Positions 35,273 to 45,624 of a DNA stretch of 64,000 nt are shown here, piece after piece. The position numbers were made by a program, and so were the translations under genes. The DNA lies in the NCBI GenBank assembly GCA_028023455.1, contig JAQFVV010012435.1, positions 436,001 to 500,000 of the forward strand, read 5' to 3'. The notes under the pieces are model-generated. The model did no database searches. It was not told where the DNA came from and saw only the letters and a program-made list of their open reading frames with translations. Every line of letters begins with the position of its first letter. The stretch's first letter is position 1. Source of the stretch: Epiperipatus broadwayi (lineage: Eukaryota > Onychophora > Udeonychophora > Euonychophora > Peripatidae).

Positions 35273-35524
35273 ATGAGTAGTACAAATAGCAACAAATATA
35301 ATAGCTAACACTCAAATCACTTCAGCAAAACCTTGAAAATATTATGCATATTTGTATTCTACTTTGGGTAGTAGTATGCTTATATTTTGGTTTATGCATT
35401 TCTATTCATTATTTTAAAGTGTATGTAGTAGCTTTTGTCTGTTAATGAAGGGTTCACATAGCTTACCTCACTTTAAATGTTATCATAGTTATACTACAAT
35501 ACAGTATACTTTTAAATATGTATA
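35273..35524. other. AT-rich spacer
   Basis: No signal seen. Confidence 0.4.
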
Positions 35525-35532
35525 CATTAAGT

Positions 35533-38417
35533 CAGCGATACTCAACCTGCAGCCCCTGGGCCACATGTGGCCCAGCAAGCTTTTATGTGTGTCCCAGAAA
35601 TAAACTAATGGTCAACAGATGTGACAACAGTCTTCTTAATTAATGAATAACCTGTGTGATTGATATTTTTTATTGACACACTAATAACATTTTTTTTTAA
35701 ATTTCACAGATGTGAAGCATCTGCCAAATCTGTGCCACAAACGCTGAGTATCTTCATATATGACTTGTACTCACTCTCAACCCACTATCTTTAGCATTAT
35801 TTCACTGATTTTAGCATCTTCAGTATTTTTTTTGCAAGGAAAACAAGCAGTAAATATTTAAATTTAATGGTATAATAATGACATAAATTCCATCTTTTCA
35901 AGCTTCTGATTGATTGTTTTTTTCTCCGCAAGAGAATGCCAATCCATGACTTCAACAGTTGTATTTCTGCATTTTGAATTCAAAAATTAAAACATAATTT
36001 ATTAAGGTTTTTTTTTTACCCCACTTGTTTGTTTCTCAGATTTTAATCAAAAAATGTACTTTTATACTGAAATATATTGATAAGGAATTCAATGAATTAC
36101 TTCTGGAATTTATAATTGGATGGTAAGCATTTATTATAATTTGACAGTGTTAGATTATTATCATCAATTATAAATAGAAATTTATTTTTTAAAAACCTTT
36201 CTGTAATCAGACAAATTATAAATTTCCATTTTAGATACTAAACTAAAACAAATATAATTTTAAAAAGACAAATATATTTACTGCAGATTGTATAATTGAC
36301 TAATTAGAAGTTTGAAACTTTAATTCAATCAATAGTCCGTGTTTTTGAAAGCAAAGTGAAACAGTTTAGTTTTATTTGTGAAATAGTATACACATAGACG
36401 TGTAGTATTTTATATCAAACTATAATTTAAACATCATAATGATGTCTTCAAGCAACAAACAAAAATTATGAGATGAAAATAGAATGTTTCAAGACAACTG
36501 GGAAGAGGAATATTTTGTTGTGATGAATAACAAAGGTTTAGCAACATGTTTGATTTGTCAAGAAAGTGTCACATTAAAAAAATATAACATTGATCATCAT
36601 TGCACCACAAAACATATATTGTTTAATGACACTTTTGCTCATGGGTCTTTAATAAGAAGTGAAAAATTAGCTTTCTTCAATAAATCATTGCAACAGCAAC
36701 AAAATGTTGTGTCAGTGGCAATATCACAAGAAGCAGTGGTGACACGAGCATCATATAAAATCTGTTATATACTTGGAAAAAATATGAAACCATTTACAGA
36801 TGCTGAAGTTGTGAAAGAAAGTTTCCTAAATGCCTTGAATATATTATTTGATAAATTTAATAATCAAAGTCAAATATTAAAAAATTGCAACTGTCAGATT
36901 CTACCTGCATTAGATGTATTGAAGATAATGCAAAACATATTTTTGTTAATATAATAGATTTGAAAAACTGCAAATATTTTAGTTTGACAGTTGATTCTAG
37001 TACTGACATTTCAGCAACATCACAATTTGTGAAGATTTTTTGAAATTTCTTCCTATGAAGAATCAAACTAGAGGTAGTGATTTTCTCAATAGTATTTGTA
37101 CTTTTATGGAAAAGATTAATATTGAAATAAAAAAATTGATTTCTGTGTGCACTGATGGATGTCCTTCAGTGATTGGATCAGAAAAGGGATTTGTTTCCTT
37201 ATTAAAAAAGAAATATAATCTAACAAATCTTTTTTAATTCACCAAGAAAACTTGGGGGCACATATATCCATTAAAGAAGTAGATGCTGTAATGAAAACCA
37301 TTCATAAACATTGTGAATTATATTCTAACCTGAGAATTAAACCGCAGAAAATTTAAAAATCTTTTGGAAGAAATAAATAGTCATTAGGGTGATGTACTTT
37401 TGCATACTTTGGTGTGATCTTTGTTGTGATGGCTAAGTAGAAATAACGTTTTGAATTGCTTTTTTATTATTATTTCATGAAATTATTTCATTTTTACAAG
37501 AAAAAAATAAATCTTATAATGAGCTTGACAGTGATGGATGGTGGTATCTTTTAGCTTTTTTATGTGACATCACAGAAAAACTTTGTGATCTTAATAGCAA
37601 GGTGAAAATAAGATTATTTCACAAATGACAAATAAAGTATTTGCTTTTAAAGAAAAATTAAATATTTATTACCAACATATACAAAGCCAAATACTACATC
37701 ATTTTCCAACATTGACAAATACTAAGCAAGATGGTATTCACATTTCTTCAGAAACCTATGAAATTATTTTAAATTATTTAGGTACCTTATTGAAAGAATT
37801 TAAAAGTAGATTTCAAGATTTAAGAAATATTAAGAATTGTCTTTTACTTATAGAAAATCCCTGGCACTTAGAAGTAGCAACTATTACCCAATTAGCTGCA
37901 TTTGGATATGATTATGTTAAGCTATTTAATGAATTTGTTGAATTTAAAAATGACACATATTTGGAAGCCATTTTTAAAGAGAAAAGGGAGGGAAAGGAGT
38001 ATATGGAATTTTGGAAATTAGTGCCTGAAAAATATAAAATTGTCAAAAAGTGTGCACAAATGTTGCTCACATTGTTTGCATCAATATATTTTTGTGAATC
38101 ATCTTATTCGAAAATGAAATATATGAAGAATGTGTATAGAAACAGACTTACTGATTTACACCTTGATGATATATTAAGAGTAACATGGAGCACATATAAA
38201 ACAGATTTATCTAAAATTGTTAAAAAGTTTATATCAAATAAGTGTTTGTGTTTTATTAATATGCCAATTCTAAGACATAAAGTGATACACAAGCTGTGGC
38301 ATGCATGAATTGAGAAGTCAGATATTTTTTTACATGACACCAATTGGTTGCTGTGGCCCGCTTAATGTAGCACACAAATATATGTGGCCCAAGAAAGAAA
38401 AAGGTTGAGTATCCCTG
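35533..38417 (+). mobile_element. hAT-superfamily DNA transposon, 2,885 bp, complete ends, inactive
   Basis: The ends are short inverted repeats: CAGCGATACTCAACC at the left, and the complement of the right end reads CAGGGATACTCAACC. Both are flanked by an 8-bp target duplication CATTAAGT (35525-35532 and 38418-38425), the hAT signature. Subterminal regions share GGCC(A)CA-rich words (CCACATGTGGCCCAGC at left, ATATGTGGCCCAAG at right). The interior holds a degenerate transposase gene (36439-38308). Confidence 0.93.
36439..38308 (+). pseudogene. hAT transposase relic (ZBED5/GTF2IRD2-like type)
   Basis: Begins MMSSSNKQKL, stops at 36469, and continues in frame as a BED zinc finger (CLIC...HH...KH). 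It then has the N-terminal part of the catalytic domain (KNCKYFSLTVDSSTDIS near 36963-37015, first acidic block) and SVCTDGCPSVIGSEKGFVSLL (split by frame, about 37141-37205). After a badly damaged 37240-37620, a long open stretch 37625-38308 ends in the hAT dimerisation region (FASIYFCESSYSKMKYMKN, then HLDDILRV). The order and motifs match the ZBED5/FAM200/GTF2IRD2-like hAT transposases. At least two stops and several frameshifts make it non-functional. The final 227-codon block is surprisingly intact compared with the middle. Confidence 0.88.
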
Positions 38418-38470
38418 CATTAAGTCATCAACAAAAATAGTTAACCAGGGAATAGAAGAACAAGGCTTTT

Positions 38471-38566
38471 TTTTCCTCTCATGTGTCAAAGCATCAGCCG
38501 GGAAACGAACCTGGGGCAACTGCTTGTAAGGCAGCTGTGCTAACCACTCGGCCACCAATGCTTGAC
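38471..38566 (-). repeat. SINE-2 (tRNA-Val-like), full copy with 15-bp TSD
   Basis: On the reverse strand: GCATTGGTGGCCGAGTGGTT (A box), anticodon stem GCTGC/GCAGT around loop CTTACAA (anticodon TAC, valine), GGTTCGTTTCC (B box), acceptor closing TGATGC, then TTGACACATGAG and an A-run. The acceptor arms still pair. It is flanked by AAGAACAAGGCTTTT at 38456-38470 and 38567-38581. This is a retroposed short SINE, not a tRNA gene, because it has a non-tRNA tail, poly-A and a target duplication. It landed 40 bases from the hAT end. Confidence 0.88.
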
Positions 38567-38581
38567 AAGAACAAGGCTTTT

Positions 38582-39807
38582 ATAGTAACAAATTGACAGA
38601 ATTGAAAAACAGCTGTGTAATCGACTGTGCACATGGCAAGTGGGCAAGATGAGAACTCAGAGGGGATTCATGAAACAGCTACATGCATACAAAATTTATG
38701 AATTTAAATTTTTTAAAATATTTTAATTTAATATTTTTTCACATTGTGAGATTTTGAAAGAATGGATAGTACATGTGTGGACATGGAGAGATTACTATAT
38801 ATTGCAATACATTGAATTTGCATGCCATAATGATTCTGAGTCATTGTGATAGGAACTTTAAATTAGAAATACTATAAATAAGCTATTTTAAAGGGATGGT
38901 AAGTATATGACAAGCAATCACTGACAAATCGAATAATATTACTTGGATCGAATACTAATTATCACAACCTGTACATACAGATACATATACACTATATTAA
39001 AATTTTCTGTACCAAATTTCATTATTATTACATGTTTTTTAAAATGTATAACTCTATTATTATATATTTTTTAAATGTATAACTACATAAAAATTTACAA
39101 TACGAAAATTATTATTAAAAAAAAAATCAATTTTTCTTATTAAATTCAGTTATCAATTTTTATAAACGTAGAACTATTTTTTTTTAAAAAGGCTTCATTA
39201 AATTTTAGACTCCCTGATAAGCAAGTTGTTCTTTTTCTTTTCTTATTTTTTTTCATTAATTGATTGTTTATAATAACTTTATACCGTCTAATTAAATACT
39301 TATTAAATATTAATAGTTTAAAAGCAAAACGTAAACCCTTAATATTCTTTTCAGTAAAGAAAATTTAAATGAGAAAAAAACTTCTGTAGACATATTTATA
39401 TGGAAACTAAAGGATTTTTTTTTTGTCTAATGACATTAAACTGACATTTTAAATCTTAACATAGTATCTTTGTTTTAATATTAATTAAAAATAATAATAG
39501 AAAATGAACAACAATGGTTTTATTTACAAATATTTACATTTAAAGAAGTATAAACTAACCATTTATCAGATAATGTAGATCTTTTAATAAATAATCAAAC
39601 GATTTATTACTCAGACTTTACGAGAAGTTCAAACTTTATGACAAATGTTGGGTAATGATGCATAAATCTTGAGATCCAGTTTGCCACCCTACTAGCTCCA
39701 AACCATATAGGGCATATAGATAATTTGAGAACCCTTTATCATAAATATTTGAATAAACAAATTGCACTAAAAGTGTTTGAGGATTTTCTAAAAACTTCGT
39801 ATCAATG
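38582..39807. other. AT-rich sequence, nothing recognised
   Basis: Several poly-A/T runs. No motif recognised. Confidence 0.5.
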
Positions 39808-39815
39808 ATCTAGAG

Positions 39816-40001
39816 AAGTAGCTCTCAACCTTCCTAATGCCGCAATCCTTTAATGCAGTTCCTTATGTTGTGGTGACCCCCAACTTTTAATTTTGCTACT
39901 TTTATGAATTGAAAATGTGTTTTCCAATGGTCTTAGGTGACCCATGTGAAAGGGTTGTTCAACTCTCAAAGGGCTCATGACCCACAGGTTGAGAACCACT
40001 G
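39816..40001 (-). mobile_element. SPIN-like non-autonomous hAT element, 186 bp, TSD ATCTAGAG
   Basis: The ends AAGTAGCTCTCAACC and (complement of right end) CAGTGGTTCTCAACC are inverted repeats, flanked by ATCTAGAG at 39808-39815 and 40002-40009. Internal words CAGTTCCTTATGTTGTGG, TGACCCCCAAC and CCAATGGTCTTAGG, plus GACCCACAGGTTGAGAACC at the right end, match what I remember of the SPIN family of MITEs, which are known for horizontal transfer among animals. No coding capacity. Its CpG sites have largely decayed to TG/CA, so it is not brand new. Strand follows the reverse complement, which begins with the better-preserved end. Confidence 0.85.
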
Positions 40002-40009
40002 ATCTAGAG

Positions 40010-40399
40010 AAAAGTGCAAACCCAAACATATATATTTGTTTTGCATCATTTAATACCGATATTTTGACAGACTTAAAGTTAAAGGTTCTGGGTCAATTCT
40101 CATACAAGTATCATAAACGATTTTTTTAGGTGCAAATTGATCCAGGAATCTTGATTCAGTTGTATTGGTCAATTGTACTCTTGGATATTGACCTAGCTAA
40201 GTATATAAATAATTTATGCCTTAATAGCTAGGTACTTCTTATTGTCAAATATAGATTAAATAAAAAACACCGTACACCTTTTTTCAAAACTTGTTTATTC
40301 CCATTACAAAATCATTGAAAAAATTTATATAACTCTACATTATGTTTCTTATAATGCTCTGATTATTTATATTTATAGTTATTTTTAAAGGTCTGAGAA
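40010..40399. other. AT-rich sequence, nothing recognised
   Basis: No signal seen. Confidence 0.5.
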
Positions 40400-40745
40400 A
40401 TCATCATTATCATCATTACTGTCAAATATCTATCCATAAAGTCTAATTCAATTTTCCTGATCCGTAGCTTCTTTTTTCTGCATCATACCAACAAACTTCC
40501 TTGTTTTATCCATCCATTTAACAAGCAGTCTCTAACTCTTTTACAATCTATTGGAATCCAGTTGAAGACTTCAATTGTCTATCTATTGTTATCTCTTTTA
40601 ACAATATGTCAATCCCAACTCCATTTCCGTCTTTTAATTTCTCATGTATTTTGCTTTTGATTCCTTCTATCCACATATAGCAATTTATATTTAAAAGTTT
40701 CTACACTGTTTTTGTGTTAAGTGTCAATATCTCAGATTTTAAGTA
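40400..40745 (-). mobile_element. RTE 3'-end relic
   Basis: The reverse strand carries the C-terminal RTE region: the counterpart of ETWTLN near 40735 (ETQTLNTKTV), then a degenerate MERCMLG-like block, then CTGGATTCCAATAGATTG (40543-40560 on the forward strand as its complement, counterpart of WIP.D.KRP). It ends in an ATGATGATAATGATGAT tail near 40400. Stops in every frame. Same family as 14944-17757. Confidence 0.65.
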
Positions 40746-42222
40746 AGAACTAATAAAACACATTTACTAAAAACTTAAACACATAGGCATATTTCCTTTA
40801 AATATACTATATGTTTAAATAGTTAAATCAGCATTGTGTAAATTTTTTAATGGTTCCATAATTAGAATAGATCAACTTTTGAGTGAAAAAGTGTGTGTGT
40901 TCATCATTTTTATTCAATCATAAATCAGAATCATTTTGAAAAAAAAACCAGTGATGGGGATATAAAAATATTAGTAATTTTACATCCAATAAATCAAATG
41001 ATTTACAGACTATGCAAAAAAAAAAAGAAAATGAATAAAGTATAAATCTGATATTTTATTTAGATTTTTAATTTGAAGACAATGTTCTCACTCTTACCAT
41101 ATATAATAATAGTAAATCATTCATGCACTGTACTACTGTTACACAATGATTTCTTTACTACCCTCTTTTACAGTTTCGATTGCCCCAGCAATCTTCTTCA
41201 GAACTTTTATATCTCATAACTTCAACTGCTAAATTCAAATTTTCTTACTCTTTCTCAGAGCCATTTGTTGTAAGATTAAATAATTAACAAATTCTACTTT
41301 TTTTTTTGTGGGAGATTGGACTTAAGACATCTGATTTTCTGGATACAATATACATTTTATTTAACAGCTGCTTATTACTATTTTTTAACTATCAAGACAC
41401 CAAACTAAAATTAAAACACCTTAATTTTTGAGACCAAGCCACTTTATTTGTATGGCTATATACACATACCACCATGTCCAGTTACTATAGATTTTGGTAT
41501 CTTCAGTTTTATAATAACTGTAAATGCCCTTTATCATTTTAGCTAAAAGGATGTAAAACCAACAAATATCATGTGATTTTTGTTGATTTTTTTTTTTTTT
41601 TTAAGCATATGCTTTTATATTTAATGTGGACCAGACATCAGATTTTTTTAAATAAAAGAAATGACAATTTAAAACTGCATGTAGACTTGTGAATATGCAA
41701 ATTAAGATATGGGCAATTAAATAATCTTTTTTTTAATCAGTTTTGTTTAAAGAAGTAAATGAGATTATTTAACTCTTATCTTTCAAAGCAATCTTAAACT
41801 AACCAAAGAGAAAGTTTAAGTCATTTAATGATTTTCTATAGGAAATAGCAAGCTAACTTATATAAAGGAACATCATGACTTGGAAATATAGAGTTAAAAT
41901 ATGTTATAGATGTAATAAAGACCTTGCAATAGATATATAAATTTTGGCATTGATATAATTAATGTAAAAAAAAAAATTACATAAAATTTAATCAACTAGT
42001 GTTCACCACAAGTTATGCTTTAGCCAAAAACAAAAGAGATTTTATGTCTAATGCATATTAATTAGTATATTCAATAGCCAAGTCATTGGATTGTTGTTAA
42101 TAAGATCCTATTCCATGAAGGTGCTGCAAATATCAGCTGGTGCATGGGTTTGGTCTCTGATCTTAATACTATTTATTTTTTTAGAGAGTGATTTAGTATT
42201 GTGAGATGTGTGATTAAAGCTG
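40746..42222. other. AT-rich sequence with a small hairpin motif at 41172-41205
   Basis: No gene. The reverse complement of 41172-41205 reads CTGAAGAAGATTGCTGGGG then CAATCGAAACTG, the same layout as the loop and inner arm of the hairpin at 4947-5150. Confidence 0.5.
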
Positions 42223-42294
42223 ATATCTTATGAACCAGAATGTGAAAGAATGAATTATATATCTTATGAACCAGAATGTGAAAGAATGAATTAT
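42223..42294. repeat. exact tandem duplication, 36-bp unit
   Basis: ATATCTTATGAACCAGAATG...GAATT appears twice back to back (42223-42258 and 42259-42294) with no mismatch seen, so it is recent. Confidence 0.9.
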
Positions 42295-42965
42295 CTGTTT
42301 ACTTGGTACTAATGAAACAGAGCAAATAATTTTATTTTATTTTGCAAATAACAATTTATTCACTTTGTAAATCTCTTTACCTTAGAGATTATGAAACCTA
42401 TTATGAGAAAAGCATTTGTGGAGGCTAAAAAGAACAAAACTTTTCATCCATTTATTAGCTGTCACCTAGTGTGAGCTTCCAGCTTTTGGATAATTTCTTT
42501 TGAGCATTTCTATAAAATTCAATTGTTGTGCTTAACTGAATCAGTTATGTTAAATAATCAAGATTTGTCATGTGATCTCTATGTAATGTATAAAGAGGAT
42601 GTATGAACAACTGCCTACATCAAATAAAAATACTTGGCATGCGTTTATATCAAAAATATTCTTTCAAAACTTATTTAACTAAGGATTTTTGATGCAGACT
42701 ATTGTCTTTTGATTTGTGATTAGTGATGTGTAAGTCTTAGCACAGCTGATAAAAAAGTTTTTCTTTAAATGAGTTCTGTGAGCTATATCGTCATAAATTA
42801 CAATTCAAAAGTTGAATATTATATATAACATCTAATACCCTATTTTCACAATAAACTAATAGAGAGCACTTAAATACTTTTATTCTTGTATTATCTTTAA
42901 AATAATTTTTAACTGAGATAATGATAGAAATATAGTTTCGAAAAACTACTAGAAGTTATTGCTAT
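42295..42965. other. AT-rich sequence, nothing recognised
   Basis: No signal seen. Confidence 0.5.
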
Positions 42966-43063
42966 TTTTTTTTCTCATGTGTCATAGCATCAGCCGGGAA
43001 GCGAACCCACTAACCCGGGACAACTACTTGTAAAGCAGCTGTTGCTGGCCTCTCGACCACCAA
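42966..43063 (-). repeat. SINE-2 (tRNA-Val-like), second copy
   Basis: Same order as at 38471 on the reverse strand: A-box region TGGTGGTCGAGAGGCC (altered), GCTGCTTTACAAGTAGT (anticodon TAC retained), GGGTTCGCTTCCCGGC (B box), TGATGC, TATGACACATGAG, A-run. The variable region is longer (GTTAGTGG insert). No convincing target duplication. Confidence 0.8.
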
Positions 43064-43484
43064 TTAGTTTTTTGATAGGTGAAATGTGAGCAAACGATGT
43101 ATTTGACTAATTGTAATTTGCTGTTTGAAAATGATTATTCATTATTTCCACAGTTCAAAAATATATACTGTTGAAGAAGATTACAGACTCTAAAATTTTA
43201 ATTACCATAATAGAATGACTTGTTCAAAGATATATCTAAGCTTGATTTTATTATTATTTGTTACTGGTTTATGAAAAAATACTATTTTCATTAATGATCA
43301 TGTGACCAAATTTGGCTACTGAGTTAGTAAAAGAAATACTTTAATCTATATTTTTAGGCTTTAATGGTAAGTTGGAAACCTTGAAATTAATGTTATCATT
43401 TTTTAAATCAAAGTATAATTTTTCTTACTCCATATGTAAATTATTTGTTTCCATATATATGTTATTGTGGTTTGTTTATCTATC
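43064..43484. other. AT-rich sequence, nothing recognised
   Basis: The frame at 43372-43566 runs into the next repeat and is not a gene. Confidence 0.45.
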
Positions 43485-43855
43485 ATTCATTGCTGGATGG
43501 TTGAAGAATTGGAATGTGGAGTGGATTGAAGCCTGTCCATTAAAGTATGAAGATTGGCTACCTTAATATATATCTGAGCACTTATTGCATATATGTGTAG
43601 AGATGTGTTCAAGTGTATCAGTGTTATGAGATAGAGTGGAGAGTGGTGGGTCATGTGGAAGTCTGTGCTCATATGCCCTAATGAAGCCTGTCCATTAAAG
43701 TATGAAGATTGGCTATCTTAATATATATCTGAGCACTTATTGCATATATGTGTAGAGAGAGATGTGTTCAAGTGATGAAATAGAGTGGAGAGTGGTTGGT
43801 CATGTGGTAGTCTGTGCTCATATGCCCTATATATTGATACAGGTATATAATGAAC
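43485..43855 (+). repeat. ribozyme-repeat family, two tandem units lacking the hammerhead
   Basis: Two units about 160 bp apart (GAAGCCTGTCCATTAAAGTA at 43528 and 43684) match the array at 19350-20065 on both sides of the hammerhead, but the roughly 75 bases holding it are absent. The edges are TATATGTGTAGAG and ATGTGTTCAAGTG. The right end CATATGCCCTATATATTGA matches the unit end CAAATCCCCTATATTTAC. Confidence 0.65.
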
Positions 43856-44596
43856 CGGTATATCAATTATTTCCCTACTTTAATATTTTATTTTTACATG
43901 AATATACTTTGAATTTTCAAGTATTCAGCAGATCTTTAAGATGATTATATTCAGTAGTAAAATCAATGAATTTAAAACAAAATTTTTAAAAAATACAATC
44001 TATTTGAAGTAAAAAATTCTTAATAAATAATAATTATTTACTCACACTAAGTCAAAATAAATCTTAAAATTATTGAAAGAAACAATAAAATAAAATATTC
44101 GAAAAGACAATAGAATAACTTTTTATAAATTGTTAATAAAATACCAGATTTCTTTGTTTATATCTCAAAAGAATTTTCTAGTGTGTTTATCCATTAATAT
44201 TTATTTCTATAAAGTTTACTATTTTCTATATTTTATAATTCATCTAAATATAAATACATTGTTTTCTTTGATTTTAAATACTCGTAGTTTGAAGTACTAT
44301 TGGGCAACATAAATGTAGTTCTTTTTTTTTATCAAAATATTACACTAAGATGTTTATCTGAAAGTATATGATGATAGCATTTTGATTGTAATTATACGAT
44401 GAACCATTTCCATCATAAATGCCTTTACAAAAATTCAAATTTTATCTAAACTTTTAAATACATTATACAGGCTTAAACTTGCATTTATATATGTAATATT
44501 TGCAGGATTCTAACTCAGACTTTCACACGACCCACTACTCTCAATACCATCTTATATTGCTGATCCATCTGATCACACACATGTTGAAAAGATAAA

Positions 44597-44655
44597 TAAT
44601 CCCCAACATCCGTATTTCGTGCTAAACCAGCATTCATCAGTTGGTCCAAATTATC
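44597..44655 (-). ncRNA. hammerhead-like motif H4
   Basis: Reverse strand: ATAATT-TGG-ACCAA, CTGATGA, stem II ATGCT/AGCAC around loop GGTTT, GAAA, then TACGGATG and TTGGGGATTAT. CTGATGA and GAAA are both intact. The first stem II pair is A-C, and the base before the presumed cleavage point is G (TG instead of TA), which does not fit the NUH rule. Confidence 0.6.
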
Positions 44656-44906
44656 ATTGCCACACATATATACAATCAGTGCTCAGCTTTATATTAAGAT
44701 AGCAAATCTTCATACTTTAATGGACAGGCTTCAAACTACTCCAACCCACAACTCTTCAGCATTCCATTTCATTGAAAATCTGATGATGGAATGTTCAAAG
44801 CCCATGTTAGTGCTAAGGTTGTCATCCTACCCATGTTGACATTTTAGTCATTCTGACCCCTCATGCACAGGAGAATAATCCATTTATACATACATATGTG
44901 TGAAGA

Positions 44907-44967
44907 TGGTAATCTGGGCCGATTGATGAGTGCTGGTTTAGCATGAAATACATATATTGGTGATTAT
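44907..44967 (+). ncRNA. hammerhead-like motif H5
   Basis: GTAATC-TGG-GCCGA, TTGATGA (first core base changed from C), stem II GTGCT/AGCAT around loop GGTTT, GAAA, TACATATA, TTGGTGATTAT. Apart from the one core change the motif is complete, with a presumed ATA cleavage triplet. Confidence 0.6.
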
Positions 44968-45430
44968 CAGGTGTGTCAGAAATATAAGACAGCATTGAGA
45001 GTGGGTCATGTGAAAGTCTGAATTCTAAACTTTTAAAATAAATTCACCGAAGATAGTATATAATATAATGTTTCAAATAGTATTATTTCTCTTTTTTCAG
45101 GTATTGCTGCCTTGAACAGTGACAATATTAGCATGGGAATCGAACCTGGGATCTTTAGATATATGAATAACAAATTTAAGATAAGACTATAATCATTTAA
45201 GCTTAGGCCTGTTAGATTGTTGCCTTAAAATTAGTATTTATGAACCTAAAGCTCCTGAATTTGAATCCCATGATAGTAATGACGCTTGTCAAGCCAGCAA
45301 TATGTAAATAAAAGTGAAAACATTGTATTATATACAATATTGGGTGCTATTGCTAACAGTTGAATGTATTTGAAAGTTTAAATAACATTTGAATTTTTAT
45401 GAATACATTTTTGATACAAAAAGTCCAACA

Positions 45431-45624
45431 TATAATTATAACTATGGTAAAATCTTAAATTTTCATTTTTAAAAGGATGAAGAAAATACTAATATAGTAT
45501 ATGAAAAACAATGAAAACTATAGTAAAATAAAATATGTGCAAGGATCCTGAAAAATTTTGAAATATATAACAAAAAATAAAATAATTAAGTCAAATAATT
45601 TTTTACTTTTGGGAAATATATATA
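45431..45624. other. AT-rich spacer
   Basis: Nothing recognised. Confidence 0.4.

Larger units (their letters stand above)
44459..45023. mobile_element. 565-bp insertion with inverted ribozyme-bearing ends, 14-bp TSD
   Basis: Bracketed by TCTAAACTTTTAAA at 44445-44458 and 45024-45037. A reverse copy of the ribozyme repeat occupies the left part (hammerhead H4 at 44597-44655, then AATGGACAGGCTTC and TGACCCCTCATG). A forward copy of the hammerhead region (H5 at 44907-44967) occupies the right, and both outer ends carry GTGGGTCATGTGAAAGTCTGA or its inverse. Inverted LTR-like ends plus a 10-15 bp duplication resemble Penelope-type insertions. No coding capacity. Confidence 0.75.
44340..45430. 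mobile_element. SINE-1 foldback interrupted by a ribozyme-bearing insertion
   Basis: A reverse SINE-1 tail (44355-44458: ATGATGATAGCATTTTGATT, CCATTTCCATCATAAA) resumes after 45037 with AATATAATGTTTCAAATAGT and CCTTGAACAGTGAC. It then turns into a forward copy (TTTGAATCCCATGATAG, GTCAAGCCAGCAATA) ending near 45430. The 565 bases between are a separate insertion, so the nesting order is SINE foldback first, ribozyme repeat second. Confidence 0.65.

Noticed and set aside
38256-38558. 100-codon reverse frame
   Set aside because: It runs across the hAT end and the SINE-2 copy in antisense; no independent support.
38467-38566. Genuine tRNA-Val gene
   Set aside because: The tRNA fold is good, but it is followed by a non-tRNA tail and poly-A, flanked by a 15-bp target duplication, and repeated elsewhere with the same tail, so it is a SINE.
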